Assembly: GCF_028737195.1 (NCBI RefSeq)
Contig: NZ_JAQZAJ010000004.1
Coordinates: 248,001-312,000, forward strand
Length of the DNA stretch: 64,000 bases
Origin: Pseudovibrio exalbescens
GTDB lineage: Bacteria > Pseudomonadota > Alphaproteobacteria > Rhizobiales > Stappiaceae
Direction of reading: 5' to 3'
Below, one piece after another: positions 18,688 to 27,353 of this stretch. Position 1 is the first letter of the stretch. Every line of letters begins with the position of its first letter. Position numbers and translations under genes: made by a program. The notes below the pieces were generated by a model. It was given only the letters and a program-made list of their open reading frames with translations. It did no database searches and was not told the DNA's origin.

Positions 18688-19410
18688 ATGATGACCTCAA
18701 ACAAGACACTTCTCATAGTTGATGATGATGAAGAAATCGCAAGCCTGACGGCGGAGTTTCTTCAAGATCGTGGCTACACCGTTTTGACCGCCAATTCTGC
18801 GGAGGAAGCTCATGGTGTGCTGGAAGCCAATGAAGTGGACCTGATGGTTCTCGACATCATGCTGCCGGGTGAAAGCGGCCTGGCTCTGTGCCAGCGGGTG
18901 CGCAAAAGCTCAAAGTTGCCAATCATCATCATCTCTGCGATCACTGGCGATACGGAGCGGATTGTGGGGCTAGAACTTGGGGCCGACGACTACTTGGAAA
19001 AGCCGTTCAATCCCCGCGAGCTTCAGGCCCGCATCTTCGCCATTTTCCGCAGGACGGAAGACCCGAACGCCCCCAAGGCTGTGCCCAAGGTGAAGCGCTA
19101 CGAATTCAGCGGCTGGGTGTTGGATGAGGCCACGCGCCATCTCAAGGCTCCTGACGGGGTGCTGGTGCACCTCAGTTCATCCGAGTTTGATGCCCTGCTG
19201 ACGCTGGTCAAGTCGCCGCAAAAGCCGGTCTCCCGTGATGCACTGGGCAAGGTGCTGCGCGGCGCGGCGGTTGAGAGCCATGATCGCAGCATCGACATTC
19301 TCATCAGTCGCCTGCGCAAGAAGCTGGCGCAAACGGAACCGGGCAAGGATTTCATCAGCACTGTGCGCCATCAGGGCTATCTGTTTTCCCAGCCCGTGCA
19401 GCAGGTATAA
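18688..19410 (+). CDS. OmpR-family response regulator
   Basis: 240-residue response regulator. The receiver domain has the acidic pocket VDDDEE, phospho-acceptor D56 in LMVLDIMLPG and lysine in EKPFNPRE; the C-terminal winged helix (RSIDILISRLRKKL, then TVRHQGYLF) is of OmpR type. Two ATGs in a row (18688, 18691) are possible starts. It is divergent from the glucose-type importer and followed after 36 bases by its kinase. By analogy to GltR it probably turns on the importer; that is inferred from position. Confidence 0.93.
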   Translation: MMTSNKTLLIVDDDEEIASLTAEFLQDRGYTVLTANSAEEAHGVLEANEVDLMVLDIMLPGESGLALCQRVRKSSKLPIIIISAITGDTERIVGLELGADDYLEKPFNPRELQARIFAIFRRTEDPNAPKAVPKVKRYEFSGWVLDEATRHLKAPDGVLVHLSSSEFDALLTLVKSPQKPVSRDALGKVLRGAAVESHDRSIDILISRLRKKLAQTEPGKDFISTVRHQGYLFSQPVQQV

Positions 19411-19446
19411 CAAAACAGGCGAAAGCGCCGCAGAAAGACCTCAACC

Positions 19447-20877
19447 TTGTTTGAACTCTCACTGGACCTGATGCCGAAGAAACTGGAGCAGCGGCTGGCC
19501 GGTTTGCTGATCGCAACCGCCGTCGCCATCTGTTTTGTCATCGGCATGGCCGTGAATGCGTTCAACCAACGGGAGATTGCGCTGGCAGCCTCGTTTCAGG
19601 TGGGTTCCGAGCTGGGTCAATACCTTGAAAACCTTGAGCGTGGCCGCCCCCTGCCCGCACCCTTTGCTACCGAAAAATTGCAGATAACTGCCGGGGATGT
19701 TGCAATCAGCCCGGCAAACAGCCGTCAACTGCCTGTGGTGATGGCGAGAGGCGATCGAACGCTCAAACTGTTCGTTCTGTTTGACGATGAACCGCGCCGA
19801 CCCGACCTTATCAGCGCCCACTATGATCTGAACCAGTACCCGGCGCGGCAGCTCGGCGATTTGGTGCGCGCCATCTCCCGGCAGGACTTGCGAGCCGTGC
19901 TCTATCTGCCCGCTCTGGATGGCACATCTGCCGGACGGTTGATCACCGCGCCCCTCGTCTGGAAAGACCGGATGACGGAGCCGGTGGTGGTTATTCTGTC
20001 TTGCCTCGCTGTCATTCTGGTGCTGGTGGTGGGACGCATGCTCGCCCATTACGTGGCCGTGCCGTTTCGTGCGCTGGCGGAAGACGACCGGGCGGACCTG
20101 AAACCCTGGGACACGGAAGAAGCCGTGGTCTTGCAGGACAAGATCCTGCTGCAACAAGACGCCCGTGCCGAGATGCTTTCCGAGCAGACCCGCATGCTGG
20201 CCTCCATCAGCCATGACCTTCGCACACCGGCCACGCGCCTGCGCTTGAGGTTGGAGCAGATCGACTCCGCAGCGCTGCGCAATCGCATGCTGCATGATGT
20301 GGAGGAAATGACCCAGCTGATTACCGCATCGCTGGACTTTTTGCGCTTTGATGTGCGCATGGAAGAACCCCAACAACTCTCGCTCGGGGCGCTTTTGCAA
20401 TCCTTGTGTGATGACTACACAGATACCGGGAGCCGGGTCGCCTTTATCCCCGAGCGGCAAGCTCGGGCCGATCAGGCCCACAGCATTTTTGGCGGCGGCG
20501 GCGAGGTGCAGCTTGCGGTGGAAGGCCGGGCCGTGATGAACGGACGCCCAACGGCCCTGCGCCGGGCGTTTACCAACCTCATTGACAACGCTCTGAAGTA
20601 TGGCGGGGCGGCCACCGTGCGCCTGCAAAGCCATATGCATGACAAGCTCACCATCATTGTCAGCGATCCGGGCCCCGGCATACCGTCGCATCTGCATGAG
20701 CGCGTGTTTGAACCGTTTTTCCGCAACGACAGCAATGAGCGCACTCGTTCTTCCAGCGTTGGCCTTGGCCTGTCCATTGTCCATCAGGTTGTAAAGGCGC
20801 ATGGCGGCGCCATCTTTCTGGGTGAAACAGATGAAGGCCAGTTTTGCATCACCGTTGAACTGCCCCGCGAAGCATAA
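19447..20877 (+). CDS. Two-component sensor histidine kinase
   Basis: About 476 residues. A first membrane helix (GLLIATAVAICFVIGMAV), a periplasmic sensor region of about 140 residues, a second helix (VVVILSCLAVILVLVVGRML), a short HAMP-like segment, the HisKA box with H256 in SISHDLRTPATR, and the ATPase core with NLIDNALKYG, DPGPGIP and SVGLGLSIVHQV. The TTG at 19447 and the ATG at 19471 are both possible starts; neither has a strong ribosome site and both leave the first helix intact. It should sense sugar or a derived acid in the periplasm and phosphorylate the regulator encoded just before it. Confidence 0.92.
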   Translation: MFELSLDLMPKKLEQRLAGLLIATAVAICFVIGMAVNAFNQREIALAASFQVGSELGQYLENLERGRPLPAPFATEKLQITAGDVAISPANSRQLPVVMARGDRTLKLFVLFDDEPRRPDLISAHYDLNQYPARQLGDLVRAISRQDLRAVLYLPALDGTSAGRLITAPLVWKDRMTEPVVVILSCLAVILVLVVGRMLAHYVAVPFRALAEDDRADLKPWDTEEAVVLQDKILLQQDARAEMLSEQTRMLASISHDLRTPATRLRLRLEQIDSAALRNRMLHDVEEMTQLITASLDFLRFDVRMEEPQQLSLGALLQSLCDDYTDTGSRVAFIPERQARADQAHSIFGGGGEVQLAVEGRAVMNGRPTALRRAFTNLIDNALKYGGAATVRLQSHMHDKLTIIVSDPGPGIPSHLHERVFEPFFRNDSNERTRSSSVGLGLSIVHQVVKAHGGAIFLGETDEGQFCITVELPREA

Positions 20878-21429
20878 ATGACAAGGCTGCCCATGTACTT
20901 CTTCAGTTCTGACCATCACTTCGGGCATGAGCGCATCATCGAGTTGTGTAACCGCCCCTTCAAGGACCGCGCGCACCAGACAGAGCAACTGATTAAGCGT
21001 TGGAACGCTGTGGTTGGGCCGGACGATCATGTATTCGTGCTGGGCGACTTCGCACACCGGGCAACCGAAGGGGAAGCGCGCGCCGCTTTTGACGCTCTCA
21101 ATGGCACCAAGAGCCTTGTTGTTGGCAACCACGACGGAGACGCCGTGAAGGCGCTGCCGTGGCAATCTCACGACCCCAAGGCACCCGAGCTGGCGGTTAC
21201 CGAGATGCTGCGCTTTTCTCATGAGGCGCAGGAATACTTCATGTGCCACTACGCTTGGCGCACCTGGCCCAATGACAACAAGGGCACAATTCACCTGTTC
21301 GGCCATTCACATGGTACGCTGCCTGACCTTGGCCGTTCCTGCGATGTGGGGGTGGATCGATGGGACTTCACGCCTGTCAGCACCCACCAGCTCATGGCCC
21401 GGTTTCAGTCCGTCCCTCCCCACGGCTGA
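20878..21429 (+). CDS. Calcineurin-like metallophosphoesterase
   Basis: 183-residue phosphoesterase with the di-metal motifs in order: SDHHFGHERII, VFVLGDFAH, VVGNHDGD, FMCHYAW and FGHSHG. The ATG directly follows the kinase stop codon, so it is the third gene of that transcript; a second in-frame ATG at 20893 (MYFFSSDHH) is an alternative. Substrate unknown. Ended by a hairpin with a T run at 21463-21482. Confidence 0.85.
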   Translation: MTRLPMYFFSSDHHFGHERIIELCNRPFKDRAHQTEQLIKRWNAVVGPDDHVFVLGDFAHRATEGEARAAFDALNGTKSLVVGNHDGDAVKALPWQSHDPKAPELAVTEMLRFSHEAQEYFMCHYAWRTWPNDNKGTIHLFGHSHGTLPDLGRSCDVGVDRWDFTPVSTHQLMARFQSVPPHG

Positions 21430-21462
21430 CACCGCAAGAGCTAACAGTATCCCCATCGGACA

Positions 21463-21482
21463 GCGCGCCAAGGCGCGTTTTT
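21463..21482 (+). terminator. Intrinsic terminator after the phosphoesterase
   Basis: Stem CGCGC / GCGCG (21464-21468, 21473-21477) with a 4-base loop and five Ts directly after. Confidence 0.7.
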
Positions 21483-21641
21483 CTCCGCTGCACTTCCCCC
21501 TTTTTTGTCTGATCAGGTTGCGCCTTGCAAAGCGGCACCGTGTCGGTTATGCGTTTAACCTTCACGTTTACTGCGACCCGACAATTTCCCGCCGGGTACT
21601 ATCATTCCCCCTCTGCCCGCCCTATTCTGGGCTTTTCGTAA

Positions 21642-22547
21642 ATGGATGTGCCCATGGCGCTCGTTCTTCCCACCCGTGTGCTCGGCATTAGCTGTGCCAT
21701 AGCGGCAACCTTCATCTTCTCCCTTCAAGACGCCATCACCAAACAATTGGTGGAGACCCACTCGGTCTGGTTCATCTTGATGGTGCGTTTCTGGGTGCAT
21801 CTTGTGGTGGCCGTGCTGTGGGCCGCCTCCACGACAAAGGGCCTTAAAGCAACTGTTCGAACCGGGAACATGAAGCTTCAGCTCATGCGCGGTGTGCTGC
21901 TCTTTGCAGAAATCGCGTTGATCACCATATCCTTCAGCCTGTTGGGACTTGCGGAAGTGACCGCCGTGATGATGGCGCATCCGCTCATCGCCACAGCGCT
22001 TGCGGCGCTTTTCCTTGGAGAAACAGTGGGTTGGCGCCGTGTCTCAGCCCTGTGCGTAGGGCTGATCGGGCTGTTGATCATCGTGCAGCCGGGCGGTGAA
22101 ATCTGGGGGCCGGCGGCTCTGGTGGTGCTCGCTGCCGCGTTCAGTTTCGCGACCTATCAGCTCTTCACCCGAATGGCGAGCGCTTATGATGGCGCGGTCA
22201 CACACTTCTTTTACGTGGGCGCAGTGGGGGCCGTGCTGAGCACCTACATGGGCGTGCAACACCTTCCCGCGCTGGCGGACATCGAATGGCTCTTGCTGGG
22301 TGCCATTTGCATTTCCAGCATTTGTGGGCATTTCAGCCTGATGAAAGCGCTGTCTCTCACCCTTGCCAGCGACATTCAGCCCTTTGCCTATTTGCAGCTG
22401 GTTTGGGCCATTCCCGTGGGTTTCATCGTTTTTGGCGACCTGCCAACCGGCGCGACCGTTTTCGGTGCGGCCCTCATTGTGGGGGCTGGGTTGTTCTCCC
22501 TCATGCGTCAGCGCAAACTTCAAGAAGCCCGCAGCGAGAGCAAGTAG
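21642..22547 (+). CDS. EamA/DMT-family transporter
   Basis: 301-residue inner-membrane protein with ten predicted helices arranged as two EamA repeats (first repeat from IAATFIFSLQDAITKQL, including the conserved LGLAEVTAVMMAHPLIA helix). EamA carriers export or import amino acids and other small metabolites; the substrate cannot be predicted. Single gene, convergent with the flagellin gene whose terminator lies between them. The window has two more EamA genes, at 34666 and 58331; this one and 58331 are the closer pair. Confidence 0.85.
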   Translation: MDVPMALVLPTRVLGISCAIAATFIFSLQDAITKQLVETHSVWFILMVRFWVHLVVAVLWAASTTKGLKATVRTGNMKLQLMRGVLLFAEIALITISFSLLGLAEVTAVMMAHPLIATALAALFLGETVGWRRVSALCVGLIGLLIIVQPGGEIWGPAALVVLAAAFSFATYQLFTRMASAYDGAVTHFFYVGAVGAVLSTYMGVQHLPALADIEWLLLGAICISSICGHFSLMKALSLTLASDIQPFAYLQLVWAIPVGFIVFGDLPTGATVFGAALIVGAGLFSLMRQRKLQEARSESK

Positions 22548-22591
22548 CGCGCAAAAGAACGCCAGTCAGGCAGCAATCGGGCACCCGACAA

Positions 22592-22625
22592 TAAAAAACG
22601 GCCGCCTCCTTTCGGAGACGGCCGC
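22592..22625 (-). terminator. Intrinsic terminator of the downstream flagellin gene
   Basis: Minus-strand stem CGGCCGTCTCC / GGAGGCGGCCG followed by a run of six Ts. The twin flagellin gene has a near-identical terminator at 24180-24211. Confidence 0.88.
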
Positions 22626-22662
22626 ATCAAGGCAACCGGGTTCAGTCGGCCTGCCTGTCCGA

Positions 22663-23598
22663 TTAACGGAACAGAGACAGGATGTTCTGAGAACCGGAGT
22701 TTGCGATGGACAGAGCCTGAATACCGAGCTGCTGCTGGGTCTGAAGAGCCTGCAGGCGGGTGGATTCAGCGTTCATGTCTGCATCAACCAGCTGGCCAAC
22801 ACCACGATCAACAGCGTCAGACAGGTTCTTCACGAATTCGGTCTGCATGTCGATACGAGACTTGGCGGAACCCAGTGCAGTCGCTGCGTCGGTCATCGTG
22901 CCAAGCTTTGTGTCTACTGCGGTGATCAAGGCTTCTAGGGCTGTCTGGTCCGCTGCTGAATCGGTGATGCCAGAGATATCGAAGTCTAGCATGTTTGCAC
23001 CAGCAATGTTTGCTGCGCCTGTGACTTCAGCCATGTCCGAGTTCAGGATACCAGTCGTCCCGCCAGTATCAATAAGTGCGATACTGGTGGTGTCGATTGT
23101 AATGTTCTGGAGAGCTGCGGCACCGGCGGCGTTACGTGTAAAGCCACCAGTTACGCTTTTAACGGCGTCAGCTGGGGTTGTCGATATGTCCTGAGACAGC
23201 CAATTTTCGCCATTGAAGGTCGCTGAGTCAGCAATTGTCTGCAGCTGTTCCTGAAGCGCTTTGATATCAGACTGGATCTTATTCTTGTCCGCGCCGTCAT
23301 CGGTGGCAGCAACAAGCTTGGCCTTAATTTCGCTTACGACGTCAACTGCGGAGTCCATGGCCGTAAAGGCAACGTCAACGGTTGCAGCACCAAGACCCAG
23401 AGCATCCTGAACAGCAGACAGAGCTTCGTTGTCCGAGTTCATGGTGGTTGCGATGGACCAGTACGCAGCGTTGTCAGAAGCGTCAGCAACGCGCATGCCG
23501 GTAGAGATGCGGTTCTGAGTGTCAGCCAGGTCGTTATTGATGTTGCGTAGGGTGGACAGTGCCACCATTGCGGAGGTGTTCGTCAGAAGAGAAGACAT
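22663..23598 (-). CDS. Flagellin, second of tandem pair
   Basis: 311-residue flagellin with the N-terminal D0/D1 domain (MSSLLTNTSAM, LADTQNRISTGMRV) and C-terminal D1/D0 domain ending GSQNILSLFR; the variable middle is short, as is usual in alphaproteobacterial flagellins. Start at 23598 is fixed by comparison with the upstream twin. The last 69 residues are identical to the twin, the middle (about 150-240) differs. It is exported by the flagellar type III system and polymerises into the filament. The leader carries a hairpin and a GTCCC/GGGAC pairing over the ribosome site, shared with the twin, which fits post-transcriptional control such as by FlbT. Confidence 0.95.
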   Translation of the reverse strand: MSSLLTNTSAMVALSTLRNINNDLADTQNRISTGMRVADASDNAAYWSIATTMNSDNEALSAVQDALGLGAATVDVAFTAMDSAVDVVSEIKAKLVAATDDGADKNKIQSDIKALQEQLQTIADSATFNGENWLSQDISTTPADAVKSVTGGFTRNAAGAAALQNITIDTTSIALIDTGGTTGILNSDMAEVTGAANIAGANMLDFDISGITDSAADQTALEALITAVDTKLGTMTDAATALGSAKSRIDMQTEFVKNLSDAVDRGVGQLVDADMNAESTRLQALQTQQQLGIQALSIANSGSQNILSLFR

Positions 23599-23677
23599 AG
23601 TATTTCGTCCCATAAAGAAGAGAAATCGGGACATTCCGGCCTAACTGCCGGTGGCAACGGGTTAAGAGCATCATGCA
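23599..23677 (-). promoter_or_regulatory. Structured leader of the second flagellin gene
   Basis: On the minus strand the order is TGCATGATGC (23668-23677), a CCGGC/GCCGG hairpin (23636-23651), GTCCC (23628-23632) and the ribosome-site GGGAC (23607-23611), 8 bases before ATG. GTCCC can pair with GGGAC and hide it. The twin leader at 25183-25257 keeps every element although the bases between them differ. Confidence 0.6.
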
Positions 23678-24179
23678 CTGCTAGGTTGTGTAGCAGCCCG
23701 TTACGCAACCAATGACGCCTACCAAACCTTGCGCGAGGCTTAACAAAACTCCTCAAAGTTGCATTTATTGAAAGATCGGCTGGCTAGGTTGTGGCCGCTT
23801 GCGCGTTCCGCCGCTGCCTAGCAATGACATCTACGATATTGGAATTAAACAGTAATATCGATAGAAGCAACCAAGGATTGCATTGATAATCAGCTTCGCA
23901 ATTTAAGAGGGAATTTTTCGATCCGTGTTGTGGATCAAGGCGTGCCCGAAGGCATAAAACGCGGCTATTTCAGGTTGTAATGCCTGAATCAGTGCGAATC
24001 TGGTTGCACGCTCAGCTACCCAAACGGGCCTATTGATGTGAGAAGCAGAAACAAAAAACGCCCTCTTGAGAGAGAGCGGCGAAAACTATGGTTGGATTTT
24101 GTGGGGCCTAACTAACACCAGTAAGTTGGTGAGCTGCCAACCGCGCTGGTGGGTGCTATGTGCCCCTTCCCGAGGCAAC
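23678..24179. other. Spacer between tandem flagellin genes
   Basis: About 500 bases with no gene. It should contain the promoter of the second flagellin gene, and it holds an extra terminator-like hairpin at 24053-24081. Confidence 0.6.
24053..24081 (-). terminator. Extra terminator-like hairpin between flagellin genes
   Basis: Stem CGCC-CTCT / AGAG-C-GGCG with one bulged base, followed on the minus strand by six Ts. It lies 100 bases beyond the true flagellin terminator with no gene between them. Confidence 0.6.
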
Positions 24180-24211
24180 AAAAAACGGCCACCTCCGTAA
24201 GGAGATGGCCG
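24180..24211 (-). terminator. Intrinsic terminator of the upstream flagellin gene
   Basis: Minus-strand stem CGGCCATCTCC / GGAGGTGGCCG with loop TTAC and a following T run. Same design as the terminator of the twin gene. Confidence 0.88.
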
Positions 24212-24249
24212 CTCGAAGTCCACCAGTTTCAGGTGTCCAGTCTTTCCGA

Positions 24250-25182
24250 TTAACGGAACAGAGACAGGATGTTCTGAGAACCGGAGTTTGCGATGGACAG
24301 AGCCTGAATGCCGAGCTGCTGCTGGGTCTGAAGAGCCTGCAGGCGGGTAGATTCAGCGTTCATGTCTGCGTCAACCAGCTGACCAACACCACGATCAACA
24401 GCGTCAGACAGGTTCTTCACGAACTCAGTTTGCATGTCGATACGGGACTTTGCTGAACCCAGAGAGGTAGCTGCATCGGTCATGTTCGACAGGACACCAT
24501 CAACACCCGTGATCAGAGCGGAGAGCTGTGCGAGATCAGCAGCAGAGTCCGTTGCGGCAGAGATGTCGAAGTCCAGCATATTTGCGCCGGTCACGATTGT
24601 ACCGTCAACGCCTGCCAGCGCGGCATTGAGAAGACCAGCAGTACCGCCAGTATCAACCAGCGCAATTGAGGTGGTGTCGATGGAGATGTTCTGGATGGCG
24701 GCATTGCCTGCTGCGTCACGGGTGAAGCCACCTACAACTGTTTTCACGGCATCAGCTGGTGTAGTCGTAACGTCCTGAGAGAGCCAGTTTTCGCCGTTAA
24801 AGCTGGCAGAGTCAGCAATGGTCTGCAGCTGGTTCTGCAGTTCGCTAAGATCGGACTGGATCTTTGTACGATCAACGCCCGGAGCTGTAGCAGCCACCAG
24901 CTTTGCCTTCATTTCGCTTACAACGTCAACTGCCTGATCCATTGCGGTGAAAGCGACGTCGACAGTAGCAGCGCCAAGACCCAAGGAGTCCTGTACTGCA
25001 GACAGTGCATCGTTGTCGGAGTTCATGGTCGTTGCGATGGACCAGTAAGCAGCGTTGTCAGAAGCGTCAGACACGCGCATGCCGGTGGAGATGCGGTTCT
25101 GAGTGTCAGCCAGGTCGTTGTTGATGTTGCGAAGGGTGGTCAGTGCCACCATTGCGGAGGTGTTCGTCAGAAGAGAAGACAT
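24250..25182 (-). CDS. Flagellin, first of tandem pair
   Basis: 310-residue flagellin, starting MSSLLTNTSAMVAL and ending GSQNILSLFR. Domain layout is the same as in the gene downstream. The two proteins differ mainly in residues 100-240, while both ends are nearly the same at the DNA level too, a pattern expected from gene conversion acting on conserved D0/D1 ends. Each gene has its own leader and terminator, so they are transcribed separately. Filament subunit, surface-exposed in the middle domain. Confidence 0.95.
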   Translation of the reverse strand: MSSLLTNTSAMVALTTLRNINNDLADTQNRISTGMRVSDASDNAAYWSIATTMNSDNDALSAVQDSLGLGAATVDVAFTAMDQAVDVVSEMKAKLVAATAPGVDRTKIQSDLSELQNQLQTIADSASFNGENWLSQDVTTTPADAVKTVVGGFTRDAAGNAAIQNISIDTTSIALVDTGGTAGLLNAALAGVDGTIVTGANMLDFDISAATDSAADLAQLSALITGVDGVLSNMTDAATSLGSAKSRIDMQTEFVKNLSDAVDRGVGQLVDADMNAESTRLQALQTQQQLGIQALSIANSGSQNILSLFR

Positions 25183-25257
25183 TGATTTCAGTCCCTAGAA
25201 AAAGTTCATTTGGGACATGCCGGAATCTAACCGGCCCACGGAAGAATGCATCATGCA
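25183..25257 (-). promoter_or_regulatory. Structured leader of the first flagellin gene
   Basis: Minus-strand order: TGCATGATGC (25248-25257), a GCCGG/CCGGC hairpin (25219-25235), GTCCC (25212-25216) and ribosome-site GGGAC (25191-25195) before the ATG. GTCCC and GGGAC are complementary, so the ribosome site can be masked. Confidence 0.6.
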
Positions 25258-25859
25258 ATGCGGCAAAGCACAGGTTCGGCAGTTCAGTAGGAGCCGGGAG
25301 CCGCATTCCGTGGAACGCCTTTAAGGTGAAGTCACCCCTCAGCGATGTAAAGTCAAAGAACTATCTTTCATCATAAAGCGCAATATGTGCGCCTAATGCA
25401 GTGGATACTTTCAAAAAAAATCTACAAAACTAAATCTGTGGTAGTTCTTTAGATAATAAGTACAACCAAAGATATTCATAATCTTGGAATACCAGTAATA
25501 AGACTCAATAGAGAGAATTTTATATAAATTGTTGCGCTATTAATACTATAGATAGCATTAGATTCAATCTGCAAGCTTTAGTTGCGTTTTGCTGAGATAA
25601 TCCCGCAGTTCAGGCGATTGGGGGCGGCACCCTTGAACATGTTCTTGCCGAGCTCTAAAGGACGTCCACCTTGTTAAAGAGTAGGAAGAGTCAAATAACT
25701 TGAGTAATGAACTCATGTATTATAGGGAGGGGATATCCAGCCAGACGGCCCATCACTTTGGTGTCCTTGTCCCGCCACTTCATCCGAAAACAGAAAAAAC
25801 TCCATGACGTTCTGATGAGCCAGCTCTAACGTCATGTGGCCAGTGCATTGGAGAGAGAG
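25258..25859. other. AT-rich intergenic region
   Basis: About 600 bases, markedly AT-rich from 25370 to 25570, between the divergent flagellin and ChaN-like genes. No gene or clear hairpin is visible. It must hold the promoters of both genes. Confidence 0.55.
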
Positions 25860-26831
25860 ATGAAGCGCTTTGCTGCCCTTGCAATGACTTTCATTTTAAA
25901 CAACGCGGCTTTTGCAGGTGAGGCTCTGCCGGGTGCGGAAGACCTGCTGCTCAACTCCCACCCTCTTGCCGAAACAATCTGGGATGTTGCTGCAGGGGAA
26001 CAAATTTCCCGTGAAGAGTTGATGTCCCGCGTCCTTTCCAAGGACCACGTGCTTCTCGGAGAGCGCCACGACAACCCGCGTCACCATCGCATTCAGGCCG
26101 AGGTGATGGCGGCATTGGGAGAAGCCGGCAGTCGCCGGACAGTGGTGTTCGAAATGGCGGAACCTGAGCACCGCGAGGTCTTGGCTGCGGCGGAAAAGGC
26201 CACCGTTGATGAGCTGGGCACGGCGCTCCGCTGGAGTGAGCGCGGTTGGCCCGACTGGAAAATCTATCAGGTCATTGCGGAAGTCGCCCTCACCTACGAC
26301 TTTCACATGGTGCCGGGTGGTCCGTCCCGAGATCTGCTTAAAGCGGTTGGCCAAGGCTCTGATCTTCCAAAGGAAATGGCAGATGAACTGCGCTGGCAGC
26401 AAGACTACCGGCCAGACCAGCTTCAGAGTTTGGAGCAAGAACTGGTGGATGCGCATTGCGGCATCTTGGGGCGTGAGAGCGTTGCGCCGCTTGTTCCCAT
26501 GCAGCGGCTGAAGGATGCCTTCATGGGCATGTTGATGCGCCGCGCCGTTGATGACGGCCAGGGGTCTGTTCTGATCGCAGGAAATGGTCACATTCGTCTT
26601 GACCGCGGGGTGCCCTACTATCTGGATGACACCAGCAGCCGCATTGCGATTGCGCCAGTGGAGGTTCAGCGCGATCTCGAAAATCCTCAGGATTACGCCA
26701 GTTTCGACCCGAAGGTTTACGACTACATCTGGTTCACGGGACGGGTGGATGAGGTTGATCCCTGCGTGAAATTCAAGGATCAACTTGAGCGAATGAAGCA
26801 GAGCCACGGCACCGCCACGACATCTGAGTAA
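25860..26831 (+). CDS. ChaN-family haem-binding-like protein
   Basis: 323-residue exported protein of the ChaN/PF04187 family. The signal peptide MKRFAALAMTFILNNAAFAG ends without a lipobox cysteine, so unlike Campylobacter ChaN it should be soluble in the periplasm. Family motifs are VLLGERHDNPRHHRIQ near the start and VLIAGNGHIRLDRGVPYYL near the end. Family members are linked to haem and iron uptake. GAGAGAG precedes the ATG at 25860. No iron-uptake genes are adjacent, so the role rests on family alone. Confidence 0.8.
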   Translation: MKRFAALAMTFILNNAAFAGEALPGAEDLLLNSHPLAETIWDVAAGEQISREELMSRVLSKDHVLLGERHDNPRHHRIQAEVMAALGEAGSRRTVVFEMAEPEHREVLAAAEKATVDELGTALRWSERGWPDWKIYQVIAEVALTYDFHMVPGGPSRDLLKAVGQGSDLPKEMADELRWQQDYRPDQLQSLEQELVDAHCGILGRESVAPLVPMQRLKDAFMGMLMRRAVDDGQGSVLIAGNGHIRLDRGVPYYLDDTSSRIAIAPVEVQRDLENPQDYASFDPKVYDYIWFTGRVDEVDPCVKFKDQLERMKQSHGTATTSE

Positions 26832-26937
26832 GGCTGCGCAGGTGCTGTTCCGGCGTTCTCAAGACAGCGCTCCACTATGACGAAAATTTAATAGTTCCTT
26901 GTTTGAACTGGCGAAATCTTCTTGATAGTGTCGGCGC

Positions 26938-27303
26938 ATGCTCCGATTTCTCGTCGCCCTGTTTATGCTTCTGCTCCCGCTGACGCACAGCTTTGCTGGC
27001 GGCTTCATGCCGTCTGGCGGCATGCCTGCACCGGCAACGCAACATGCCGCCGCCCAGTCTGTGGAAGGGCATGAGCTGGGCAACAAGAGCCAGCACGGTG
27101 GCCCCATGAGCGCCATGGCATGTTGCGACCACGGGCAAGAAAACGGCAGTTCGTCCATGGGCGACTGCATGGCGTTTTGCAGCTTTATCCCCGCCGCCGC
27201 AGGGCTGAGCTTCCAGATGGCAACGCCCGTATTTGCGCGCGTTGCCCAGCCAGAACTTGCGAGCTACAACCGTTTTTTCCTGCTGCGCCCTCCGATTGCC
27301 TGA
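26938..27303 (+). CDS. Small exported Cys/His-rich protein
   Basis: 121 residues with a signal peptide (MLRFLVALFMLLLPLTHSFA) and a mature part rich in His, Met and Cys (MACCDHGQENG, GDCMAFCSF). The pattern resembles small metal-linked proteins such as DUF2946/CopL types, but I cannot name the family firmly. The next gene, 50 bases on, is a DUF411 protein, which supports a copper-related pair. Confidence 0.6.
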   Translation: MLRFLVALFMLLLPLTHSFAGGFMPSGGMPAPATQHAAAQSVEGHELGNKSQHGGPMSAMACCDHGQENGSSSMGDCMAFCSFIPAAAGLSFQMATPVFARVAQPELASYNRFFLLRPPIA

Positions 27304-27353
27304 GTTTCAGACCCTCTAACACCCTGAAACCTATTGGTAATCGAGATAAATAC

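Noticed and set aside
19459-21306. Minus-strand frame of 615 codons opposite the kinase and phosphoesterase
   Set aside because: Antisense to two genes with complete motifs and without any recognisable domain itself.
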